64,000 nucleotides of DNA from Mytilus edulis (GCF_963676685.1 NC_092356.1:21563750-21627749), one strand, 5' to 3'. Numbered from the stretch's first letter, positions 42,967 through 54,907 are shown. A program made the numbers and translations. The notes: generated by a model not told the origin, from the sequence alone.

Positions 42967-45900
42967 GTTAGTCTTGATTTCACATTTAAGTGGTATTTTA
43001 GCTATATACTAGTCATCAAGGAAACGATACAACACTTTTATCAAAAATAACATTTTGCCGTTTGGTAGAAAACAATAACAAATAGATACAATTGTATTTT
43101 GTAAACGTTCTACGTGACACAGTAACAAATAAAATAATATGTAAGACATTTCCTGGATCAAATACGGACGGATCACAGTTATTATTCCAGATTTCAGTTT
43201 TCGATATTTAATAACGAGTATGACCACCTCTTTCAGCTACCACAACTTTACACCTACTGCGCATAGATCCAATCAAAGTCATAATGTTGGCTTGTGTATA
43301 TTGTTCTACTCCTGTTTAAGAGCTAATTTTAAACCTTATAAGTGTTTCCGATTGATTTTGTCTTTCTCGAACACGTCTGCCAAGTTGGTCCCTTTAAAGA
43401 AAGATCCGGTAATAATACTGGACACAGGAGAACGCGAATATGGTTTTGTCTAAGAGAGTCCATACAAATCCTGACCACTTGACATATAGCGTTATTCTGT
43501 TGGAAAACATGGTTGAAACAGCGTTGTCAAAAAGATGGCAGAACAATAGGGCCAATAATTGCATCTCTATATCTCAAAGCGTTCAAGTTACCATCAACGA
43601 TTTTTATCTGTGTGCATACGTTGTGACATATTCCACCCCATACTATCACATTTCCGCCTCCGAATCGATCCGTTTCCATGACACAAGGGTCTGAAAAACG
43701 TTCACTTTACCTACGGTAAACTGTCATGCGTTCATCACCAAAACGCAGACCAAATCGGGACTCATCTGTAAACAGGATATGCTGCCAGGTGTATTACCTC
43801 AAACGTCGTCTTGCACTAGCCCATCCAAGTCTTGCAGCCTTATGACGCTGTTTGAAGAGTGGTCCCTTCGGAATACGTCTTGGACGCATTCCATGAGCTT
43901 TGAGTCTTCGACGAAATGTCTGACCCGAAATTCTGTTGTTGTTCAGGTATTCCTCGGGCCGTATTTTTCGAATTCAATGTTTTGTTGATCAAGTATAAAA
44001 GGCATACCTCGCGGTTTTGACGTTGCGACGTGTCGTGGGGTCTGCCGCTATGTGGTCTTTCATTGTATGAGCCAGTTTGCAAGTATAAGGTAGAAACACA
44101 ATGTACTCTAGTAAAAAAAATTAAACTAGGAATTTAATTGAGATGATGCTTATTGTCTGGGAAAATCTTAGCAAAATATTATACTTTTCCGGCCACTTTC
44201 TTTTGGGATATATTAAAGACAATAATGAACATAATTCCAGGCAATATATGATAAGTGGGCAATGGATACTACTATAGCAAAGAGCTACCTTTCGGGAACA
44301 CTCTACGTCCAGGGGCAAGCAATTCACCAAAAGGTTTTTCAGGATTACAGTCAGGTAATAAGTCAGTGTGACATTTGCATTTTTCTATTCAATGTATTTA
44401 AGACATTTCTCCGTTTCAGAATCTAATGCATTTTGGGTAATATTTCCAAAAGCGTATACCAAAACGTTGTGATTGGTATAACATGTTCTAAACAATAATT
44501 AATAGAAATTTAACCAATAATGTAACGTTATTTTCATTGTGGTGTACGAACAATAGGATTACCCATAGTCCCTTAGATTCCTAAAAGGCGAATTGAAGAA
44601 TATCTAAAATCATTCAAACACACTGAAAGATAGAGACAACTGAAGTTAACCGATATTAAAATTTCGTAAACCAATTTGGTATGTTCATATAAAATCAACA
44701 ATCTTAATATATAATCGCACGAACTCCATGGTTTCTCTGCAGGGAAAGCGTTTGCATAGTAGTTTAGTTTATATTACAGAAAAAAGAACCCGGTATACAA
44801 AGTGTTTACAATTAATTGAAACGACTACGATAAACAAATAGTACATGATGCATGGCTGAAAGGTACATGTCAAAGATACAAACAGTAATAGACGTGAGAT
44901 TTGTTTTGTGCTTAGTTTCCCCGACTGGGATAGATACAAAATAAATATATATGAATTTTGGTTTGCGCTAAGGGTCTCTTAGAAAGAGAACAGCAATTAT
45001 AATGCAATTATTTTGTATCAATGGTTCTGATTGGATGACAGCTACGCGTCGCCATGTGAACTCAATGTGCGACAGGCAAACTATCAATGGACGTCCACAA
45101 AGCTTTATATGCAATACAGTTATCTCTTAATTACTCATTTGAATCATTGCATTTGGTATTTTTGTCGTGAACCAATCTCATTTCAGGGAATACAATTTGA
45201 GCTTGCAATGGGAAATTGCACTGTTAAACCACTGCCATTTTCTTTTACATCAATAGGAAGAAAGTTGTGCCTACCACGTAAGCATACTACGTATAAAGTT
45301 ACATACTTTGGCCTAATCTATTGATTTTTTCTTTATTATTGATGCATGATTTAATTACTCATCAAATCCCTTTTTAAATTCCATATGTTTGCTAGATTAT
45401 ATGAAATTAATAGATATGATAACTATACGTGGTCGAAATTTGTTAGATCAATAAGTACTAAGCCAAGAAATGTGGAACATTTAAGTCAAGATCGAGCATT
45501 TCTAGTTCATATCGAACAGAGTGCAATTAAAATTTAAGTTTTGAGACAATGTATGATTTGTTTTTCGAATCATGCAACTCTTGAAGAATTTTCCACATGA
45601 ACCATTTACAATATTAATATAAGTACCTCCTCAAGTATGTCAAGTATGTTTTCATCCACGGCAATCCAATGAGGTGTAAATAGCTACTTGTCTCGAGTAG
45701 GGTTCGAACTATTATCAATCTCAAAATTATGACATCCCCCTTTTGACTAACAAAGGGTCATTTAAACATCTACGCTGTAGATGAGAACAAGTTATGCCAT
45801 GAACCTAAGGAAGGGACGAATAGAGAAACGTTGGATGATAATCATATACTTGACCATCAACTAATTTAAAAATCAAATGCGCCCTGATGAGTAAGCAGTT

Positions 45901-48433
45901 CCTTTTGTATAAGTAGTACCCACAGATGTTTTTTTCTGTCTTGAAGAACTTTGTTTACTTTATCTTCATGCAATCCTTGAATACAAAACGATTATACAGT
46001 TTTCCTTTAATTATTTAATAATAATTTTATTTTCGAAAATCAGGTTATTTTTATTTTCAGCTTCCTCAAAACTGATGACGAGCTATTATGGTTCAGCATC
46101 AGAAACACTTGATTTTGACATGTATCTGATTCCAATTCATGGAGGCCAAATGACCATGTCATTGACGCCAAAGGGATGCGCGCCAATATCCGAAAGTATC
46201 TCGACAGAAGAAGGTGTCTTTAATTTTGGTTTCATGGGGCTGACCAGCGGCATTACAGACCCATCCGTTTTCGAAATGCCCCAGTCCTGTAAGAATCTCC
46301 AGGGAACGGTAAGAAAGAGAGTAAGTATTACAACATCATTCTATATAGCTAGATTGGTTTAAATTAAAAAAAAAAAAAAGAAGATGTGGTTTGATTGCTA
46401 TTGAGACAATTGATATATTACTTTTAATTATTAATTTTCATGCGTCCGAATTCGATGCGCTTTTTGGGATTTACTTTAATTAGATAACTATCAACAAGAG
46501 ACCAAAACGTAGATGTAAAGCAACTTTAAGTCACATAGAACAATACTCGATGTTTTTTTGTCTGCATTTTGCAACTTCATTACCTTTTCTTGAGTACTTT
46601 TTGTATTTTAAGCTTTTCTTTTAGTACAGTTATCTGAGTTATCCGCCTTTTTTGTTGATAGTCGAACTCAAAATAGTGATCATGATATAATAACGCTTCT
46701 CATACGGCGTTAGACATATAACATTGGCAGGTTAAGAATGCAGTGAGAGGGGTATCCGATCGGTAGACTTCTTTTCTTCGGCATTTATTGTAAATCACAC
46801 AAATAATCATACAATTAACGTAGAAACCCTCCATTCACCATTCTCATATTTCCAAATAGATGGAAACTTAAAGCAACATATAAAACTAACATAAGAAATC
46901 TATTCAATTTAATAATATCTGTGATTTCGAGGAATTTGCGAGTAAAGATAAATCTGATTTACAATATAATTAAATCGGGTAAGATGTCATGATGGTTTGA
47001 CACGGAATTATAATTATGTCAATAGAAGAAAAAGTTTGATTGATATGTGTGTGATTGAGGTCTATTTCATATAGTTTCAGTACGGGAATAAATATAACAA
47101 AAATAATGCAATCAGTATAGCTATTGGAAATATGGACCAACTGCCATTTAAAACGGATCCCCTCGATGGAGGAGATTCACATTGCCTTGTAATTGGTTCA
47201 AATAATTGATATAAGTTTTTTGTATGTGACGCCATCGGTTACCAAAATAAAGAAGACAAAAATACCGAACTCCATTGAAAACTCAAAACGGAAGTCCCTT
47301 AACAATTGGAAAAATCAAAAGCCCTAACAAATCAAACGCATGGAATGATAGATGAGGAATCTGCCATATATTTGGAACCCGCCATAGATTTGAGTCCTAC
47401 ATATATATATTTACCTGACTTAGAACAGACATTTTCAATGCAGCAAATGGTGGATTAAACCTGGTTTTAAAGCTTGCTACACCTCTCATTTGTATGACAG
47501 TCGCATAAAATTCCATTATATTGACAATAATGTGAGAATGAAACAAACAGTCATAATAGGTAAAATGTATGACTGTATGTGACTGTGTATTCATACATTT
47601 TACATCCCGCACTGACAAACCGATGCCTAGCTTCTCATTAGCATTATTACTGTTGGGAGAAGACGAAGGAGTGATCATATTTTTATAGCCATGTCAGCAC
47701 TATCGGTTTGAAATTATGATAATACCATGACAATGAAAATAGCCCTTTTAGATGTGGTTTATCATTAAAAAAGAGGATTTCAATGATCAATTATGGGTAC
47801 CATATCATGATTCCAGAGGGACATAATTATGATCACATATGGAACTTTTGTAATTAATAGAGGGGATGTAGACTGTGTTACCGTCCAGCAATAACATTTC
47901 TTTCGACATAATTATTATGTTGTCAATCTTAAATGAAATGAAATACTTTTCTGTTCGTAGTTTATACGATTTTAATAAACACAAGCAGATATTGAAAAAG
48001 TTTATAAAAAATAAATGAAAAAAATATTACTTGTAAATCAAGTTTTGCGTTATGTGATACAACAGATTACGTTTTGCGTTATGTGAAACAACAGATCACG
48101 TTTGCGTTTTGTGAAGAAAAAAAATGATCACGTTTGCGTTTTGTGAAACAACAGATCACGTTTCGAATGTTGAAACATAATCTCTTGTTGATTTGGATGC
48201 TAGGAAAAGGGTTCCACGAACATTGACCAAGCGATTTGCATTGCATTGCAAAAAAAAAAAAAATATTCAAATGCCTTTACTGTGAATTCTGTTTTATACA
48301 ACCACACTAATGCAAAGTATAAATCATTAAACACTTTAAAAGAAGGATAAAACTGAGCCTTTAATGACGTGTAAAATTAATGTGCTTTCTTTTTCAGGAT
48401 GTTGGACAGTCGCCATTCATTCCTTCTATTTAA
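42823..48433 (+). CDS. ependymin-related secreted protein 1 (five exons)
   Basis: Exons: 42823-42966, 44241-44354, 45187-45277, 46061-46308, 48398-48433. Junctions are GT-AG with phases 0,0,1,0, giving 633 bp and 210 residues. Residues 1-20 are a signal peptide; Cys22-Cys23 start the mature protein (CCLPEKLEGKM). HQKVFQDYSQ, LAMGNCTVKPLP with Cys97, KLCLPP with Cys114, MSLTPKGCAPISE with Cys156 and GITDPSVFEMPQSC with Cys193 follow the order of ependymin-family landmarks. DPSVF near a Cys is the strongest. Length fits the family (about 200-220). Ependymins are secreted proteins; the modern view is a hydrophobic-ligand-binding fold. Role in this animal is unknown. AATAAA lies 52 bases past the stop. 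Confidence 0.92.
43205..44082 (-). pseudogene. dead Tc1-like transposase in intron 1 of ependymin-related 1
   Basis: Minus-strand pieces in order: ERPHSGRPHDTSQRQNRE (linker of the DNA-binding domain), ILFTDESRFGLRFGDERM (first catalytic Asp), GGNVIVWGG, VFQQNNAICQVVR (the conserved second-Asp block with Asp replaced by Asn), and MRSRCKVVVAERGGHT (C-terminal block). Several stops and frameshifts break it. Terminal repeats were not found. Confidence 0.85.
44241..44354 (+). CDS. ependymin-related 1, exon 2
   Basis: 114 bp between ATAATTCCAG and GTAATA. Encodes AIYDKWAMDTTIAKSYLSG and HQKVFQDYSQ, the segment of ependymins before the first conserved internal Cys. Both ends phase 0. Confidence 0.88.
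45187..45277 (+). CDS. ependymin-related 1, exon 3
   Basis: 91 bp after CTCATTTCAG. Encodes GIQFELAMGNCTVKPLPF and GRKLCLP; exit phase 1 at CCAC/GTAAGC. Confidence 0.9.
46061..46308 (+). CDS. ependymin-related 1, exon 4
   Basis: 248 bp after TTATTTTCAG. Encodes SSKLMTSYYGSASETLDFD through GITDPSVFEMPQSCKNLQGT; exit phase 0 at ACG/GTAAGA. Confidence 0.92.
46376..46515 (+). repeat. R2 fragment with a poly-A start, in intron 4
   Basis: GAAGATGTGGTTTGATTGC, TATTGAGACAATTGATATAT, then ACAAGAGACCAAAACG, split by unrelated sequence. Confidence 0.55.
47275..47565. repeat. R4 repeat, longest copy, in intron 4
   Basis: CAATTGGAAAAATCAAAAGC, ACAAATCAAACGCATGG, TTAAACCTGGTTTTAAAGC and TATGACAGTCGCATAAAATTCC landmarks. 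Confidence 0.7.
48044..48166. repeat. about 30-bp tandem repeat in intron 4 of ependymin-related 1
   Basis: About four units built on GCGTTATGTGAAACAACAG and ATCACGTTTGCGTTTTGTG; one unit is interrupted by an A run. It lies about 230 bp before the exon 5 acceptor. Confidence 0.8.
48398..48433 (+). CDS. ependymin-related 1, exon 5 (last codons)
   Basis: After CTTTCTTTTTCAG the in-phase codons read DVGQSPFIPSI and TAA. Tiny but supported by phase, acceptor strength and the nearby AATAAA. Confidence 0.75.
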   Translation, partial: DVGQSPFIPSI

Positions 48434-48484
48434 TGTAAAAAAAAAGACATCTTCTTCAAAGTAGTTTAAAATATTTTCAAGCGA

Positions 48485-48490
48485 AATAAA
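48485..48490 (+). terminator. polyadenylation signal of ependymin-related 1
   Basis: AATAAA 52 bases after the stop codon. Confidence 0.6.
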
Positions 48491-48791
48491 TATATTCACC
48501 CTTTTCAATAGGAATCAAAATGAACACTTAAATTTCTTCTTATTATGTTTACTTTTTTTTTAATTTGATATGTATAAGTTGTACTTTCTATTAAATAAAT
48601 ATTCATAAGCAAAGGAAAAATTAATATTAACACAGACACGCTCAATATCAATTGTACGCACGTGACATTTATGAGGAAGAGCAACAAGTCCGAGAGTAAT
48701 TTGTATGGCTAAGGTCACGTGCATTCATGTGGACAGCGTGTAGTATATTGCCAGCCGACTCAGCGTGAATATGAAGTAGAGTCATTATGAT

Positions 48792-49035
48792 GAGGCTCCC
48801 ACAGGGTACCCCCCTCAGGTCGCAAGGTCGCTTTTAAATTCGTCGAGAGGTCGTTTATAAGGGAAATGTACAGGTCGCAGGTCGTTTTTTCCCCAACACA
48901 GAGGACGGAAGTCTGTCGGAGGTCGTTTTTTCCAAATTTTACAGGTCGCAGGTCGTTTTTAGAAGGCCATCAGGTCGGAAGTCGCCTCTAAAAAGCTCGG
49001 AGGTCGCAGGTCGTTTTTGACACTGCGGGAGCCTC
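48792..49035. mobile_element. 244-bp TIR element with internal GGTCGCAGGTCG tandem repeats
   Basis: Ends GAGGCTCCCACAG and CTGCGGGAGCCTC are inverted copies. TATGAT flanks both sides (48786-48791 and 49036-49041), a 6-bp target duplication. The inside is made of variants of CAGGTCGCAGGTCGTTTTT. No coding capacity. Confidence 0.8.
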
Positions 49036-49854
49036 TATGATGATAACCCTAACACCTTTACATAATGTTTAGCTCCCCTAACCCGTAGGTCCTAGTGAAC
49101 TTTTCTCATCAATTGGCGTCCGTCAGCCTTCGTCGTCTGTTAGCTTTCACAAAACATATTCGCCAAATTTAACCCGACTTCACCACATTAGGGTATCTAG
49201 TTTATAAGATGTGTCCTATGACCGTGCCTACCAACAAAGATGGCAGACATGGCTAAAATAAAACAAATAGGGGTAACATGCAAGTTTGGTCTATTATTTC
49301 GAACACCCCTTTAAAATGAGAAATAAATCCGACAGGAGAATATGTTCAGAATGTTGAGCACTATTTTTTTCCGTTTAGTCAAACCTGTCCTTCATGAGTA
49401 ATTGCACTGAAATAAACTATTTTATCATTTATGTGTGTTTATATTGCCTTTTGTCCTAAACATAGATAGAGAGAAACTTCAAATAACAAATGTTAGCAGA
49501 ATAAGATCTAAAAAGAAGTCAACATGATCAAAAGCGTCAGACAACTCTTTTTTTCGAGTCATTGTCCTTTAATGACGTTTTTATTATTTATTTTGCCATA
49601 TTTGCTGAATATTCAAAACTGATCAGCAAGACGAGGTCTGCAAAAAAGTATAATGGTCGAAGTCCTCAGTCGACACGCCTTCTAGTTATTGCTCATATAT
49701 TTTTTTTTTCAACGACTGTGCAAGACACTCTAGGGAGGCAAGCTCGATACCCCCTTCCCTTTTTTTCTGAATATTGGTGTTATTTTGTACACTTGTTAGG
49801 CGTTTGTATATATGTCGGAATAGTGCCACATGATATATTATAAATATCTATATA
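49036..49854. other. intergenic, nothing recognised
   Basis: Around 49080-49320 there is a weak resemblance to one monomer end of the 14334 array (CGTCCGTCAGCCTTCGTCG, GGTATCTAGTTTATAAGATG, AAAACAAATAGGGG). The rest shows nothing. Confidence 0.4.
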
Positions 49855-50110
49855 TTTTTGATGATTGTCCTTTTCATTTCTAGCAATGGCGTTGTCAGTT
49901 TATTTTCGATTAATGAGTTTTACTGTCCCTCTATTATCTTTCGTCCCTCTTTTATAGTTGTTAGTGGCCAGTACTTGTGTTGCCATTTCAAAGTGTCTTT
50001 CTATTTATTATATATTTTAAAATTATTGGTGAAAAACTGGGTTTACTTTTACAAATTATGACTTGGATGGAAAGTTGTCTAATTGGCACTCATACCAGAT
50101 CTTCTTATAT
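49855..50110 (-). repeat. R3 copy (reverse) followed by an R2 end scrap
   Basis: TAGCAATGGCGTTGTCAG and CTATTATCTTTCGTCCCTC mark R3 (to 49965). AATTGGCACTCATACCAGATC at about 50080-50100 is an R2 end. Confidence 0.7.
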
Positions 50111-50177
50111 CTATGGGCTAGGATTTCGTACCTCTTCATCTTAGTTGAATAAAGTAATCTGTTATATATACATGTAG

Positions 50178-50720
50178 TTAAGGTGGCTCACCCCAATAAG
50201 GACCCCCGGTAGAATTTTTTATTTTCACATATTTTGTAGATCTTTTTATGCTGAATCCAAAAATGCAAAGAAAAAAGGGGGTCACCAGGCTCGTTTTCCC
50301 CTCAAATTGAAGCGAAATGTGCGATTTTGACCCTATTTCCAAACATGCCCACCCTTTCAACAATAACGGTTACATCAAATTAAAAGACTTTTAAAACCAG
50401 TTCAGTATGATTTTTATGTGAAAAAACATTAGAATTTGAAATGTAAACCTTTGCCTTGGTTGTTTTTGACTTAAAAATCCTTTTATTTTCAGATTAATGT
50501 CTAAATTTTGCATTTTCTAATTTCAGTTTAAGGCAAAAAATATTGGTTTAATCGATTTTTCGTAAAATTTCCCCGGTAGATTTTTTTTAAAAACAGATAT
50601 GTCAAAGCTATGAACTTTTCGAACATTTTAAGGTAAAATAAAATGGGGGTCACCAGGCTTTTAAAAAAGTTACGAGCTTTTGTTTAACCCCTCTACCCCA
50701 TAAGGTCTGATTTCAATGGA
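50178..50720. repeat. unidentified repeat starting TTAAGGTGGCTC with an internal direct duplication
   Basis: Two direct units spaced about 365 bp: CCCCGGTAGAATTTTTT near 50206 and CCCCGGTAGATTTTTTTT near 50570, each followed by GGGGGTCACCAGGCT (near 50278 and 50645). The start TTAAGGTGGCTC at 50178 recurs inverted at 61414-61425. Confidence 0.55.
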
Positions 50721-52189
50721 CTCCATTAATTACTTAATTGTGAATTCTTTATTGATGGCTTTAATAAAATAATGTTTGTAATTATATCAATGAACGATCA
50801 CTGAATATAAATGTGGTTATCGTATTACTGTTTTTTATCAAAAAGCGAAATTTTGATTATTTTGGTGAAATACGGTAATTTTGTCTGGCGCGAGTTGCTT
50901 CCCTCTAATTTGGCGCCATTATCGGACCAGAGGAATTTCAAGGTCGCCATTGCCGAGCAGCATACTATATTGATGAATACGACCATGTACATGCATAACA
51001 GACATTGTGGCGAATATACAACGATGAAGGTAGAGTTATTACATAAGAAAACATAGATTTCGATATATTAGGCAGCCAAATGTTATCAGTATAACGAAAA
51101 ATACAAACTTGGGGGTTGTCTCAAAATACTCGCTACTGTTAGGTATGGCAAACCAATGGGAGATAACTCCAAATTACCCTAAATAATTGTTCCCAGATGT
51201 GTGTAAAAGTAAAATCTTTGGGTGACCTCCGATTACGGCCTTCTATTAACTTGTTAAGTCTCAGAAGGTTCTGATTGCTTTTGATAGATATTATATGAAT
51301 ATACATGATTTTGTATATTATAATTTTCGGGAATACGATGAAATATTTGAGGTACAAACAAGGGTTTGAAAGTTACATTCGTTTCAAAAAAATACAAGGG
51401 AACTTTATACAGCCATAAAATGTATTTTTTTATTAAGTTTAATATATTAATTAAATAATTAGGTCCATTAAATAAATCTAGATAGCTGTGTTCATATCAA
51501 AATTAATTTTTATAAATAACCCTCCTTTTTGTGTATACAGAGTTATTTCCCTTGCATGGACAACTTTTGGTTAAGTTTTGATTGGAAATCAGCGGTGATA
51601 GGTTTTTTTTTGCATTATACAGCCAGTTTATTGCGATTTAAAGATAGTTCAACCACTTGCCATTGCACACGAGATAGTAAGGATACTGAATAAAACATAT
51701 GTATTTTCAACATGTTCAACTAAAAACATACATACTAGGAATCCATGCAGTAGTGGCAGTTTACTTCGAATGCTATTCACATTGAATGCATTTTGAACTT
51801 CAGTCCTGAATGAGATTGGTTTACAGATTTCACTGTATAAATATTGTAACTGATATACAGATATGAATTTACTTTACTTTTATACATACATGTACAAGTA
51901 TTTACAGTGATCTGACATAATTATTTTGTTTGAAATTTCTCGAATAAAAAATAATGTTATATTATTTTCATTGTTTTTCAGTGCAACAGGTATTTTAGTC
52001 CAGTAGAATAATTGTTAAAAGCTTGTTGTTTATTTTTCTTCATAAGCATTTACTATACATGTTATATAAGAATAAGAATATTTCATTAAATAGAATGTTA
52101 ATGAAAAGGGAACATTCTAAAACTATCATGACTATACAAAGACAGATGACATATTTCAAAACAATTCTTGTCTCTCATGGTACAACTGA
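50721..52189. other. intergenic, nothing recognised
   Basis: No exon or known repeat family stood out. Confidence 0.4.
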
Positions 52190-52562
52190 TTTTTATAGTT
52201 TGTTCTTATGTTGTACTGTGACAGGTCAGGGGAAGAATTGGGCACCCGCTAACATGTTTAACCCCACCACATGCTGTAAAAAGTCCAAAGTCAGGAGCCT
52301 GTAATTCAGTGGTTGTCGTTTGTTGATGTGTTAAATATTTGTTTTTCGTTCATTTTTTGTACATAAATTAAGCCGTTAGTTTTCTCATTTGAATTGTTTT
52401 ACATTTGTCATTTCTGGGTCTTTTATAGCTGACTTTGCAGTATGGGCTTTGCTCATTGTTGAAGGCCATACGGTGACCTATAGTTATTAATTTCTGTTTC
52501 ATTTGGTCTCTTGTGTAGAGTTGTCTCATTGGCAATCATGCCACATCTTCTTTTTTATACAC
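52190..52562 (-). repeat. R2 dispersed repeat, long copy
   Basis: AGTCAGGAGCCTGTAATTCAG, GAAGGCCATACGGTGACC and GTCTCATTGGCAATCATGCC landmarks, reverse orientation, ending in a T run and ACACACAC. Confidence 0.85.
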
Positions 52563-52580
52563 ACACACAATTAAACATAT

Positions 52581-53184
52581 TGTTACGGCCAGAAATCGCC
52601 TTTAAATTGTAGCCAACAAAAGACACAAATCAATAATAAAATTTAACACTATTTATTATACAAAAGTTTACAAGAAGTATTACACAAATATTACTGTCAA
52701 CTTAACTGTCAAAATATGAGTCCAATCTTTTATCTTTATCTGTATCCGGATAACTTTTTGAATCCAATCTGAATATTACGTTCACTATTAAGGTCACAAT
52801 CCAGTATGATGTTGTTTGTAGAATAAAAGTGTCAATCCAAATGCTGTGAATGCTAATGTCTATCGATGTCTAAGTCCAAGTCCAAGAGTAAGAGTTTAAC
52901 TTTAGTGTCTGTATATATAGTGTTGTCATGGAAAATTCTGGAACACTCTATAATGGAACATTGTGGAAAATCCTGGAAAGTTACAACGGAAGTTTCTGGA
53001 ATAACGTAGAAGTTTAAATTACGCATCTTTTATAAGGATCATTCTAGAAAGTTCCAATCATTCTGTGATTGTTCCAGTGATTCCTAAACTGCACAGTTAT
53101 AAGATTATTTGGTAAACAACTATTAGGCCATACAACACAAATTAGGCCAACATAAATAAACATAATAATTACAATATCATAACA
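52581..53184 (+). mobile_element. probable solo LTR
   Basis: 604 bp starting TGTTACGGCC and ending CATAACA, so TG...CA termini with a short inverted TGTTA/TAACA. It is flanked by ATAT on both sides. A TATA box (TATATATA, about 52912-52919) lies upstream of AATAAA at 53155-53160, as in an LTR promoter-R-U5 arrangement. Several TGGAAAATTCTGGAA-like repeats lie inside. No internal retroviral-type genes are nearby. The lineage cannot be told from the LTR alone. Confidence 0.6.
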
Positions 53185-53278
53185 ATATACATTTGTATAT
53201 AAAGAGTAATATTCATATTTTTATATTTTGTTTCTTTTTTACATTCAAATGTTTATAAGTTTTACTTTACATTTTCAA

Positions 53279-53539
53279 CATACCTGCCAACTTTTCAAAA
53301 TGCCCATGGGGGTTTTACGTGAAAGATGGTTCTTATAGTCCTACAAAACCTTCAAGGGGGCCTTCAAATATATTTTAATGTGTTTTTTTGGTTTCTTCGT
53401 GCTTTAACTAGATCATAGCCATTAATTGTTAAATTAATTGTTTTCTTTAAAATAGTGGACAAAATTGCTCTTACAAAATTTCCACTTGGGAGCCTCCATG
53501 GGGGAAATCCCCTGCAAATAGTGATAGTTGGCGGGTATG
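53279..53539. mobile_element. 261-bp MITE with CATACCTGCCAACT ends
   Basis: CATACCTGCCAACT at the left and AGTTGGCGGGTATG at the right. Perfect 6-bp flanking duplicate TTTCAA (53273-53278 and 53540-53545). GGGGG-rich subterminal blocks on both sides. Its ends match the 5.7 kb element at 6778. Confidence 0.85.
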
Positions 53540-53545
53540 TTTCAA

Positions 53546-54141
53546 TATACCAACTGATGCTCTGAAAAAAGGAATAATTATATAAAGTTATCGTCATGTT
53601 CTGTGACTTTGGACGATAGAATTTCATGAGAGTGGTTGACATTTTCATGCTTTATGCTTCTACTTTAACCAAAAAACTTAATATGGAGGATTGAAATTGA
53701 CTAACAAGATGTAAAAGAAGCAATATAAACAAAAACTATAACCCAAATGATTAAAAAAAAATATTTTATTATTTTTTAAAGAGAGGAAACAGTTTTTCCA
53801 GAATAGTAAAAAATTTCCATTTTGAAAATTTGCTATTTCTTCGTTGTTATTATGTCATGTATGTGTATTGATAAAAATGAAACTGTTTTTAAAATGTCTT
53901 CCCAATGCCCTTAAAATGAGATTAAGTTTTCTTAGATCAGTTGATTTAAAAAAAATCACTTTCCGTACCTACTACTGTTGAAAATCACTGCGGCTGAAAC
54001 CTTGCACCGGCTCAATTTCTGTTCCATGTTTAATGTTATAGATCGTTATAGCTGGTATCTTATTTATGTGTTTATTTTACCCTTTACAGACAAGTTGTAA
54101 ACATGTCTGGCCAGTTTTGAAAAATATCCGTGTGCAAACGG
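53546..54141. other. intergenic, nothing recognised
   Basis: AT-rich spacer between two TIR elements. Confidence 0.4.
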
Positions 54142-54907
54142 CAGGGCCGTAACTAGCCTCTTTTAATAGTGAGGCAAAACATATTCGCCGAGCGTAGCGA
54201 GTCGAAAAAATTTTGGCGAGGGGTCTATAAGCTCTGAGAAAAATAACGCAAAATCATGCATTCTGAGCGTTCCACAGACTATTTCTTACATTGAAACGCA
54301 AATAAATCTTTAACTATTTTTTCGACAATGTTTTGTTCTCAAAGCAAAAGCATAGATTTATTGTAATTTAAGACTTTTAGGTTTTAGGGGCAACATTAAA
54401 AGACCGATATGTAGGATAAAGTAAAAATCGTATTTCTCATAATCATTAATACTGGGTCTGTCTGTCTGCTCTTGTCTTGTATTGTGCTGATTTTGGTGAT
54501 TTTTTTATGACTAGATTTAAATATAGTGACAGTGCAGTATTATACTTTAAGTACTAGTTTAAGTCAACACTAGGGACCATCTTGACCTTCTTTTACGGTA
54601 TTAATGATTATTGAAGTCCAACTATCGAGATGAAGAACAGGAATAAAAACTTTGACCATTGATCATTTGTACTTTTTCTATGCATTGACTTTGTGTGCGA
54701 TTAGGTCCCGTGCACGTTTACTCCATATTCCTTTATTTTCTGTCTAAACACGACTTAATGCAAGTTTAACCCTTCAATGTAAAAGGTCATATGGCAATAC
54801 ATTATTTTTTTTAAATGATTTGATACCGGAAAATTGGTGGTCTTTCTTTAATTTAAACCATGTCAGCTATGTAGTTTTATCCACAGGAGCTTGGGTATAT
54901 GATACAG

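Noticed and set aside
45680-45790. GGGTTCGAACT with tRNA-like look, in intron 3 of the ependymin-related gene
   Set aside because: Only a B-box-like word. No A box at the right spacing and no cloverleaf found by eye.
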